64,000 nucleotides of DNA from the NCBI GenBank assembly GCA_024509875.1, contig JAMPIV010012152.1:904534-968533 (forward strand). Direction: 5' to 3'. Positions within the stretch are counted from its first letter, which is position 1. Each line of letters begins with the position of its first letter. The notes under the pieces are model-generated. The model saw nothing but the letters and a program-made list of their open reading frames with translations, had not been told where the DNA came from and searched no databases. Source of the stretch: Oreohelix idahoensis. Its lineage: Eukaryota > Mollusca > Gastropoda > Stylommatophora > Oreohelicidae. Positions 1 to 9,880 of the stretch are shown in pieces. The translations under genes were made by a program, and so were the position numbers.

Positions 1-406
1 ATTCCATGCATAATTTTCATAAATTTTAAATCCTTCTTTTAAAACAAGTTCTGGTCAAAATAAAACTTGATCCAGAACAATAAATGTAATATAATTATAT
101 CAAAAAACTTTATACACGTGAGTTAGTTCAGTGTATTTTAACACTTGTTAATCTTATTAGTCTTCTTAAATGTCTGTGGGTGTATTTATAACTAACACAC
201 CACATTACACATCATTACCCTAGACACTTTACGTAGCCACATTCATTAAGAAAAAAAAAAAAAATTAAGTGTGAGGTCGTAGTGGTAGCAAGAAAGGCCT
301 TCTGATAATTCTCAACCACATTTTATCTCAGGAGCCTTCACAGCTGGCCTCATACAAGTTACATGTAGTAATAACACCATCATACAATACCATCAACACC
401 ACTACA
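1..406 (+). repeat. 5' LTR of element A (last 406 bp only)
   Basis: Bases 1-406 align with 6853-7254. Differences seen by eye are one T/C substitution near 172, a one-base indel near 90 and length changes in A-runs near 105 and 250. About 1.8 kb of this LTR lies before the window. It ends in CACTACA, the inverse complement of the LTR start seen at 5046. Confidence 0.95.
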
Positions 407-411
407 TAAAT

Positions 412-429
412 TGGGGGCTCGTCCGGGAT
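412..429 (+). other. Primer binding site, tRNA-Pro type
   Basis: Five bases after the LTR end comes TGGGGGCTCGTCCGGGAT, 18 bases identical to the well-known tRNA-Pro primer site of murine leukaemia virus. It would prime minus-strand synthesis. Its position next to the LTR fixes the LTR boundary independently. Confidence 0.92.
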
Positions 430-680
430 AATTAGCCCAACAGTAAAATTAGGATCTCCTGGTGGGAGAAATAAAAGTAGGGAAATAAATTGTAAAATTT
501 CCTTTAAAATTAAAAGTGTCCCTGCAGATAAAAGTTGGTGAATCTTCACAGCCAGTAATAATTAATTAGTTAACTGGTTAGTTAGAATTAGTTAGACTAT
601 AGTCATATAGTAATTAGAAGTACTTAGTGTATTTACTGGTTAGAGATTTATCTTGTATATTATTATATTGTCCAAAAAGT

Positions 681-1803
681 ATGGCAGAGCTAGCAAAGTT
701 TAGATCAGCTGCTGTGCTCACTGCGAAGGAGATGGGGATGGATGGTCAAATTTTAATTCAATACGTAACGACTGAATGTGATAAATATATTGAACGGGAA
801 GAAAGGAGATTAGAAAAAGAGGCTGAAAGAAAATTAGAGGCTGACAGGTTAGCTGAAGAAAAGAGATTACAAATTGAGGCTGATAGAGAAATTAAGAGGC
901 TGCAGATTGAGGCAGAAGAAAAACGACAGCAAAGGGAGGCAGAAGATAAAAAGGCCGAAAGGGAGGCAGAAGAAAAAAAAGGTTGACTGCCGAAAGGGAG
1001 GCAGAAGATAGAAGGTTGCAGAGGGAGCACGAATTACGACTAAGGGAGCTGGAATTACAAGGCCCGGCCCTGAAAATGGTGCCAGCCCTTTTGCCTCAGA
1101 TGCTACGCCCAGTATGGGAGCCTCAAACTCAGCTATGGGGTTTCATTTAGACCATTTTGTTGAGAAAGACGATGACATAGAGGGGTACCTGGGACGTTTT
1201 GAGTTATTAGCTACTACATATGGGTTAGAGAGAGAGAGGTGGAGTTTAAAGCTATCACAGGGATTGAGGGGTGCTTCTTATGAAGTATTTGCCAAAATGA
1301 ACAGAGAAGACCAAGACAATTATGACATGTTAAAGCAGGCTTTGTTATTAAGGTACGAGAAGAATGGTGAATTTTATCGTAAGAGATTTAGAAATGCCAA
1401 ACTGTTGTCTGGGGAGACATACCACCAATTCTCTGCCAGACTAGAAACCTATTTGGAGAAATGGACGGCTCTGGGGAAGACCCAAGATCTTAAAGAAATG
1501 ATCATGATTGAGCAATTGAGAGAGTCCATGGCTCCAGACATGAGAAAATTTCTCATGGAACAAGGTGCAGAGAAGTTGGGGGAAATTTTAAATGTTGCTG
1601 AGAGGTATCAGGCAGCTCAGGCAGAGGTAAGTGGTGCTAAGAAGAAGCACATAGACAATTTTAAAGCTCCACAGCAATTTAATAAATTTGATAATAGAGA
1701 GCAGGGAAATAAGGGTAGGACAAATTTTGAGCGGCCAAGAAATGACTATCGCGACAGAAACTCACAGTTCAATGACCAAAAGTTCAATGAAAGAAAACCG
1801 TGA
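681..1803 (+). pseudogene. gag: gag of element A (coiled coil plus SCAN-like capsid), frameshifted
   Basis: The start at 681 is chosen because the protein then begins like element B's gag (MAELAKF versus MADLVKF); an in-frame ATG at 627 adds 18 unrelated residues. The first part is a charged coiled coil rich in E, K, R and L. It hits TGA at 984-986 just after an eight-A run, consistent with a homopolymer indel. A second frame change is needed before 1114, where the open frame resumes to TGA at 1801-1803. That second part contains a capsid region whose residues about 87-168 of the 1114 frame resemble the SCAN fold (RFRNAKL, EKWTAL, IMIEQL, VAERYQA). Homology to elements B and C supports gag identity; loss of function is inferred from the breaks. 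Confidence 0.88.
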
Positions 1804-3005
1804 ACCAAGGAAAAAGATGGTGTAAATGGTGCAAGAAGGATAACCATAACACCGAATTTTGTAGAAGGAAACCTTCAAACATTGCTGCAATGAAGTCGGG
1901 GACGCAAAGATTAAAGGTTAATCCTAAGGGACAACAGGAACCTTATCACCCCCCAGTTTGTGAGGATGTTATTTGTAATGGGGTCACCATAAGGTGCCTT
2001 TATGATACAGGTTTGGATTATGATTCAGTTGTGAAGTCTAGCCTAGTGGACCCAAGTCAGTATACCACAGAAACAGTGGAAATACAAGGGGCGACTAAGG
2101 ACATACCACTCATGACACTTCCCATCGCAAGGATAACGGTGAAAACTCGCTATGTGGAAGGAGAAATCAGAGCAGCAGTGATAGATGAACCAATCTACCC
2201 TCTGATATTGGGGTGTAGATACGTCTTCTTGGGGAATCCCGAGAAACCTGTGATCATGGCGACAGTGCAGACCAGGTCACAGAAGAAGGAGGAAGAAGGT
2301 GAACCTATAAATGCTCATCCAGAGGAGATGAGGAAGGCGCAGGCTGAGGATAGGACACTCCAGCCATGTTTTAAAAAATTGCCCAAATGCCACACACCTC
2401 CGAGCAAGGGGGAATATTTCATGAAGAATAGATTATTATACAGGAAGACAGGAACTAGATTCACTGGTCACGGACAGTTAGTTCTTCCCAAGAGATATAG
2501 GGCAAATTTGATAAGGAGCTTACATGTTGGAAAAGATGGTGACCATGAGAAAGTCGGTACCATCTGCCAAAAGATTGCTCTAAAATACTATTGGCCCGAC
2601 GTAAATGTCGATGTTGAAAACTTTGTAGAAGCATGTGGCGTATTTCATGAGGGAACACCCACAAAGGGAAAATATGTGCAGGACCTAGAACCGCCACGGG
2701 GCAACTTTAGGCCTGAAAGGAAAACTAATTATACACGGGTAGACAAAGTGGAATGGGAGCCCCCTTTTCACACCCAGTCTTCACTTGAATGGATTAACAT
2801 GGCCGCTATGCGAAGAGTACAAAGAAGAAATTTAACCCAGGATAGGATGACAATCCCTCGGTCAGACTTATATAAACTGGAGGAACAGACAAGAGAGCGA
2901 AGATCTCTCATAAACAATCTTAAGTGGGGAGACAAACCCCAGAGAAAAATTGGTAGTGGTCGATTTGTGAGTGATGATTCTAGGAAGAAAAAATCCTCAT
3001 TATAG
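1800..3005 (+). pseudogene. pol: Element A pol, 5' part: CCHC knuckle, protease, degenerate integrase zinc domain, then unknown basic segment
   Basis: This frame overlaps the gag stop by four bases and opens without an ATG, so it would be read by frameshift or is a decay product. Near residue 8 lies a CCHC zinc knuckle (CKWC...H...C, spacing C-x2-C-x4-H-x4-C). The aspartic protease follows with YDTGLD near residue 68 and ILGCRY later. After a linker, about residues 225-285 align with the integrase HHCC zinc domain (YYWPDV), but the ligands are poor. The last 115 or so residues are basic, unrelated to integrase, and occupy the place where element B has its DDE core. TAG closes the frame at 3003-3005. 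The copy cannot make active integrase. Confidence 0.82.
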
Positions 3006-3056
3006 AGCTTCTAAGGGACGGGACCCGATGGGTTCCATGAAAAATAAGTATGGTAA

Positions 3057-4958
3057 ATTAAAGATCCAGATGTAACTCTATTAAGGACCTGGACAGATGA
3101 GAAGGCGGAAGAGACTGTTACCTCATCGTATCAATACGTGAACGAACTGACCACTCGTTTGAAAGCTGGATGGAAACTGGCAAATGATAATTTGAAACAA
3201 GCCAGGAAGAAACATGCAGCATATTTTAATAGGAAGGCAAAGGACAGGGAACTGGCAGTCGGAGAGAAGGTGCTGCTTTTACTACCCGGAAGCCAGAATA
3301 AATTACAAATTGGTTGGCAAGGTCCATATACGGTTCTAGAGAAGGTGTCTAGAACAAACTATAAAATTGACAAAAAGGGGAAGGAAAAAGTTTATCATGT
3401 AAACCTGTTAAAGAAGTATCTGGACAGACCACTCCAGGAAAGCACCCCCTTATTGACCTTAGCTATTGCAACCCAGATGCAAAAGGAACCACTCACCTCA
3501 CATGAATACCCATTACATCCTTGTGAAACCGCAGCACAGGTAAAAGTCAGTAAGCACCTGACTAAAAATCAGAGGGAGAGAGTTCAACAAGTTCTGGAGG
3601 AACATACAGATGTATTAACAGATAAACCAGGCCATACAAATTTGCTACAGTATGACATGAAACTGGTAGACTCAAACCCAATCTGTATGAGAGCCTATTC
3701 TATTCCGTTCGCGAAGGAGAAGGCATTAAAGGAAGAAATAGATTATTTATTGAAGGAGGGGATTATTTCGCACAGTGAATCATCTTTTAGTTCTAGTGTC
3801 GTTTTGTTGAGGAAACCGTCTGGGGAACACAGACTGTGCATAGATTACAGGAAACTGAATGCTGTCACAGAAGGACAAGTGGATCCATTACCAGACACAA
3901 AACAGTTATTTGCCAGACTGAACAAGGCAAAATACTTTTCAAAAGTGGATCTTAGTAAAGGCTATTACCAGATCCCAGTGAAGCCTGAAGTGAGACCTTA
4001 TTTGGCTTTTAGCACTTCGGATGGACATTATGAATTCAATATGCTACCATTCGGACTGAAAAATGCTCCGAGTGTGTTTTCAAGGATGATGCGAAAATTG
4101 TTGGACCCCCTGAATAACCCATGTATCACGAATTTCATGGATGATATACTCGTCGCCACAGAGACATTTGAAGAACACATTGAAGCTCTGGAGATGTTGT
4201 TTGATAGACTTCGGGAGGCGAACTTAACTGCTAGGCCAACAAAATGTTGTATTGGATGCAAAGAGTTGGAATTCTTGGGGCACACTGTATATCAGGGTAA
4301 TATGACCCCTGATCCTAAGAACTTGGAAAAACTGCAGAGAGCACCTAGGCCGCAAACCAAAAAGGACGTGCGATCATTCGTGTCGTTATGCGGATTTTAT
4401 CAGAAATACATCAAAAATTTTAACGCCATTTGTGCTCCTCTGACTGATCTGACTCGCAAGGGACTTCCAGATAAAATTATTTGGACTGCACAATGTGAAT
4501 TAGCGTTCCAAGAGTTAAAGGAAAAACTCACTAGCAAGCCTATTCTCAAACTGCCTGATTTGACACAGGACTTTGTCTTAAGAACCGATGCCAGTAATGT
4601 AGGACTTGGAGGGGCTTTGTTGCAAAGATCATCTTCACCTGATGGGGAACTGAAACCAGTCGCTTATGCAAGCCGCAAATTGAATAAGGCGGAACAAGGA
4701 TACTCCACAAGCGAAAAAGAATGTTTAGCATTAATCTGGGCAATAAAGAAGTTTCAAATCTATCTGTATGGTAGGACTTTTGTGGTGGAGACGGATCATC
4801 AGCCTCTCGTGTTCTTGTCTCAGGCTAAGCATGAAAACGCAAGATTGCTGAGGTGGTCTTTATTGCTTCAACCATATCAGTTCAGTATCCAATATATCCC
4901 AGGCAAATTGAATGTCGGTGCAGATTTCCTCAGTCGGCACCCCTGTGATCAAAATTAG
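3057..4958 (+). pseudogene. pol: Element A pol, 3' part: integrase GPY/F module, reverse transcriptase, RNase H
   Basis: The frame opens after TAA at 3054-3056. Homology to element B starts near 3078. Counting from the GTG codon at 3138, the GPY/F module is at residues 55-70 (IGWQGPY), showing that the integrase C-terminus precedes the polymerase. Reverse transcriptase runs about 185-385, with catalytic Asp in SKVDLSKGYYQ (271) and FMDD at 333-336. RNase H runs about 475-600, with acidic residues in RTDAS (484), EKECL (528), TDHQPL (553) and GADFLS. All catalytic residues are intact over 606 uninterrupted codons, in contrast to the broken gag and integrase. The protein ends with RNase H; nothing follows before the polypurine tract. 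Confidence 0.93.
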
Positions 4959-5030
4959 AGTAGTGGCAGACGTGAGGAGTAATTTTACCTATGTGTATCG
5001 CTGGTTTTGGAACTTGCCATAGGCATGTTT

Positions 5031-5045
5031 TCAAGTGGGGAGATG
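5031..5045 (+). other. Polypurine tract of element A
   Basis: A purine-rich stretch, TCAAGTGGGGAGATG, lies directly before the LTR start TGTAGTG at 5046. This is the expected plus-strand primer position. Confidence 0.85.
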
Positions 5046-7254
5046 TGTAGTGAAATTGACCGAGATACAACGGTAAAATACTCCAAAGATAACATTTAAG
5101 GATAAAAAACATAATGCGTAAGCTGCTGATGTACATGATCGCCTAGACCGCGGGTCATCATCCTCTATAAATTTTGCCTTGCTAGACAGGAGGGGAACGG
5201 AGGATCAAAAAGGAAAAAATATGACTGGAAAGATTGCGTAGCAAGGCTAAGGAGACGCAATTGGGGGGGATGGAGGAAAGTAAAAAATTCACGTCCCCCA
5301 AATTGACACGAGGTACGGAAATGGACGCTTTTGCGATACTAAGATTTTGATTTGAATTGAGCGGCAGAACGCGGATGGTAGGAAAATTACAAAAATTTAA
5401 AAAGTAAATTTTCTTAATATTAATGTTAGGAATATAAAAATTAGCTGGCCGGATGGCCTATTCTGAGCAGTGAACTAATATGATCTTAATTTTACAAACG
5501 GATAGATAATATTGAAGATAATGACAAAAGACAGTGTAGTTCACATCATCGCTAGACTATATTGAATCTAAAAGTGTCACAATTTGCACACAAAAACACG
5601 ACCTTGGGAACAGGTGTTCAAAGTTACTTATTATGGAGGAGAGGGTTTTTGAGCGGTAGCTGTGTCTAAATATAACTTTTTACGACAAAATTTTAAGGGG
5701 AGAGAAAGGTTGCTTCAAAAATCAAGCACATTTTTTTTAGAAACACAAGTAGAGACGGACAGACTAACAGATAACCATCCATACTTGACTGAAGCATGAC
5801 TGAAATGACTTTAGTGTAGAAATTTGAAATTAAAAATAAACCTTGGCAGTGATTGGCCACAGACAATCATATCATTAGCGCTCAGAGCGCATTTGGGGTC
5901 ATTCTTCAATAATTGTTCAGTGTTAGACACAGATTTTAAAGTGTGGTGTGTTCCCATATGAAAGACAGTGAATAAATTTAGGGACGCCATACTATAGCCA
6001 GCAGCTCAGCTGAGTTTTGCTAGCAATTCTGTGTTATGTATTCTTAATCTGGTAAGATTGAAATTATTTCTTTATATATTTTGAATATTGTTTCATGTTC
6101 GAGTGATTTGATACTGCCATATCATAATATAGCCTTACAAACCAGTAGGGATTTTGCTCTAGACCCCCCGCCCAAGTCAGGGTCTAGGGACTAACAAGGT
6201 ACATAAACTACAGCAAGGATTATGCAAAATATATCAAGCGTTGAAACAGATTACCTATCTTCTTTTAGGGCCAACAACAACTAATAAATATTTTTCAGAA
6301 TCTATAGTCTGGGAGGATCTATCTGAGGTAAACCCACCATGGTAACTGTGCTGTTTGGTCAGAGAGATCTGACCTGTCTGTATGATGTGGTTGTTGTGTC
6401 AGTGTGGTGTCCAGACGTGGGTATAGAATAGATTTTGACACATAGCCCATACTTTGATTGCAGAGCTGTGAGTTTTCTATCGACAACAAAGCAGAGTCTA
6501 TCCGGTGGGTGACTTTACTCGAGTGTATCTGTGCAGTTCTTGTGACAGAGACCACCATTATTGTCCGCCAGCACGGAGAGGTGGGACCGCAAGTTTTCAG
6601 CACCAGAGCTACAAAAAGATGAGTGAGCCTCTGGTCTGCTGGACATTCACCAACTATTGGTAGTGACTAATATCCCCATAAAAATTCCCACCAGTTTCTG
6701 GACACGGTGTAGTCAATATAGACAGGTGTGATGAGACCACCCCAACAGCACAGACAATAAATATCCTCCCTAGTAGCTGACTACCAGAACATTTGAATAA
6801 AACTAACTATTCTAGTACTTAAATATGTACACTTTTGTATTTATTATGTAACATTCCATGCATAATTTTCATAAATTTTAAATCCTTCTTTTAAAACAAG
6901 TTCTGGTCAAAATAAAACTTGATCCAGAACCAATAAATGTAATATAATTATATCAAAAACTTTATACACGTGAGTTAGTTCAGTGTATTTTAACACTTGT
7001 TAATCTTATTAGTCTTCTTAAATGCCTGTGGGTGTATTTATAACTAACACACCACATTACACATCATTACCCTAGACACTTTACGTAGCCACATTCATTA
7101 AGAAAAAAAAAATTAAGTGTGAGGTCGTAGTGGTAGCAAGAAAGGCCTTCTGATAATTCTCAACCACATTTTATCTCAGGAGCCTTCACAGCTGGCCTCA
7201 TACAAGTTACATGTAGTAATAACACCATCATACAATACCATCAACACCACTACA
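5046..7254 (+). repeat. 3' LTR of element A, 2209 bp
   Basis: It starts TGTAGTG after the polypurine tract and ends CACTACA at 7254; the end matches the 5' LTR end at 406. The length is very large for an LTR. A TATA-like CTATAAAT at about 5164 is a weak promoter candidate. AATAAA-type signals occur near 6915-6945. No coding capacity was recognised in it. Confidence 0.93.
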
Positions 7255-9880
7255 GTCTGTATAACCGGGGGAGACAGGGAAGTCTACTATGTGTTGAACA
7301 TATCCACCACATGCGAGATGGCTTTACATAACATTAACTGAACATTGGTGTAAGTAGATTTTATTACTCATGATATAATATAAATAATAAAGAAAACTAC
7401 CCCCGTGACCCAGCGCCTGTGTTAATATATAGTTACATTCACCCAACAACGGAATTCCCTATCATATTATCACTAGCTACACACACAACACAACACAAAA
7501 ACATCCCCATCATACCAACCCTTACTCATCTGCCTCTATAAGAGTAGACCTACACTTTCATGAAACACACAAAAAGCTCATGTTATTGCTTACGAACACA
7601 CAATTTTATAGAAATAACGCCTTAACAAAACTATTTAAACCTTACAGATAGCCGATAGTGAAAGACTATTTCAAAACAAGAGGCAGCCCGTCGAGTATCG
7701 ATTAGTCTTCTGGGTATGTGACCATCTGTTACCATGAGTCGTGTCTGAAAGCATTTCACAACCTAGATTTAAAGTCGCTCGTACACAATCGATTAGCTTT
7801 TTCAATTAAGCAAGTTGTTGATAGCGAGCAAACAAGGCCTCCCACGTGTCAAGCGACCTATAATGTGCTTGAAACTATTATTTTAGTTTGACATTTTGTC
7901 TTCTTTTACAAGAATTATATATTTATTACACTTAAAGAATCTTTGTTATTGTATACAGCTACCTACAGACACACACATAGATACCTACAGGTATATGCAC
8001 CAACACATAAACTACCTGGCCGACAAGATCTTCCACTCTGTACAACAACCAAAAAACCATACAACACACAATACAACACACCTCTCTATTTTTTACGATG
8101 ACAATGTGACAACTCCCCTCCCTCAAGGTCTGACCTCTGGCTGTACTCGTGACATATTTATTATAAAAATATATCGTCTAACTGTTCGTATAACTGTTCG
8201 TATGTCTAAATCTATCGTCTAACTGTTCGTATAACTGTTCGTATAACTGTTGTAAAATATATCGTCTTCCTATTATTTCAAAGTCTTCTTGTTATCTCAA
8301 CTCTAAATATAGCCTCTTCTTGTTACCTCAAGTCTAAATATATCGTCTAACTAAATATCCTCTATCTGTTGTAACATACATTTATTAACTAACCTCTTTG
8401 TTACCTAAGTATATATGGCTATTTAGCGTATAACTGTTGTAACATCGTATATATGTATACCTGTCTATATGTAAAATAAACAACACACACACTACCGGGA
8501 CGCAAGTTCGATGGTAGAACTAGTACTGGTCTCTAACACGGCACTCCCATATATACATATTGTATATACAACAATTAAAATACCCGCACACAAAAACCCA
8601 TACCCCAACACACCCCATGCGTTCTAACACTTCACTCTCTCACAAAATAAATAAGCTTGTAAATTTAAGAGGCGAAACAGTTAGTATAGGATTTCCTGAT
8701 AGTGACAGCTAAAATGTATCTTAGAAAAAAATGTATGAACGAGTAAATTAAATATTTCTTATCGGTTAGTTTTTCGATTAAGCAAGTTGTTGTTAGCGCG
8801 CAAACAAGGCTGGTTTCATAGACAAAGGCAGAGATCAATAGACAGGTGTGTGTATTTTTGCCATCGGATTTTTTTCCCCACGCCAACACATTCATAAGTC
8901 ATTGTAAAAAACCGTGCACTCTATGCCTCGTTTTTCTTGTGAGCTCTGTCGGAAAGACTTTACCCTAGGTACCAGCTTACGTATCCACAGATACCACCAA
9001 TATCCTCTACCTGTTGTAACATACATTTAAAAAATCAGTCTAAATATATGTATAACTAAATATATATAACTATTATCCTCTTCCTATTATCTCAAAGTCC
9101 AAATATACCGTCTTCCTATTATCACCTTCTTGTTATCTAAAAATATCAAAGTCTTCCTATTATTCTCTTCTTGTTATCTAAAAATCTCAAAGTCTTCCTG
9201 TTATTCACCTATGTATATATGACTATTTAGCGTATAACTGCTGTAACATCGTGTATATGTATACCTGTCTATATGTAAAATAAACAACACACACACTACC
9301 AGGACGCAAGTTCGATGGTAGAACTAGTACAGGTCTCTAACACTTCACTCCGATCTATACATATTGTATATACAACAATTAAAATACCGGCACACAAAAA
9401 CCCATACCCCAACACACCCCACGATTCGACAGCCCCACAAACTACACCACACAATTAAGATACCTACAACCAAACACACTACCGGTACAATACATCACAC
9501 AAAAAGCCTCCCGACCTCACCCACACCACTACAAAAGAAAACACAAAACCTCCACTCCCTTCAAAAACCCCTTAGTAACCTAAAAAGCAGTTATCGCACC
9601 ACAAACAAAACCATGCTTCACATGTATATTTTGAACATATATCTTTCCAATATAAAAATTGTCCATATCACTGTATTATTTACCAATTGTACAATATCAA
9701 TTGAAAAAATACGAAGCTTAGCAATATTGTTATTTGACAAAATAAAATATATTAACTAAAATTCTTTTTGTTACCTATATATAACTGTTCGTATGTCTAA
9801 ATATATCGTCTTCTTGTTATCTCAAAGTCTTCCTATTGGCTAAAAGGCTTCTTGTTATCTCAATATAACGTCTTCTTGTT
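7255..9880. repeat. AT-rich repeat region with duplicated modules
   Basis: No gene recognised. Two pairs of related segments occur: about 7790-7845 with 8764-8815 (AAGCAAGTTGTTG), and about 8405-8600 with 9210-9420 (GCAAGTTCGATGGTAGAACT). Between 8190 and 9900 short phrases such as GTCTTCTTGTTATCT and CTAAATATATCGTCTTC recur and lead into the tandem array that follows. The 131-codon frame at 9364-9759 is Thr/His-rich low complexity and is not taken as a gene. Confidence 0.7.

Larger units (their letters stand above)
1..7254 (+). mobile_element. Element A: GMR1-like Ty3/gypsy LTR retrotransposon, 5' end cut by window
   Basis: The terminal 406 bases repeat at 6853-7254, which marks the two LTRs. 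The 3' LTR begins TGTAGTG and ends CACTACA, a perfect 7-bp terminal inverted repeat. Internal order is primer binding site, gag, CCHC knuckle, protease, remnant of the integrase zinc domain, integrase C-terminal GPY/F module, reverse transcriptase, RNase H and polypurine tract. Integrase sequence lies upstream of reverse transcriptase, as in the GMR1-like group and unlike ordinary Ty3/gypsy. The integrase catalytic core is missing and gag is frameshifted, so the copy is not autonomous. Only about one substitution and three small indels separate the 400 shared LTR bases, so insertion looks recent. The 5' target duplication lies outside the window. Confidence 0.93.
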
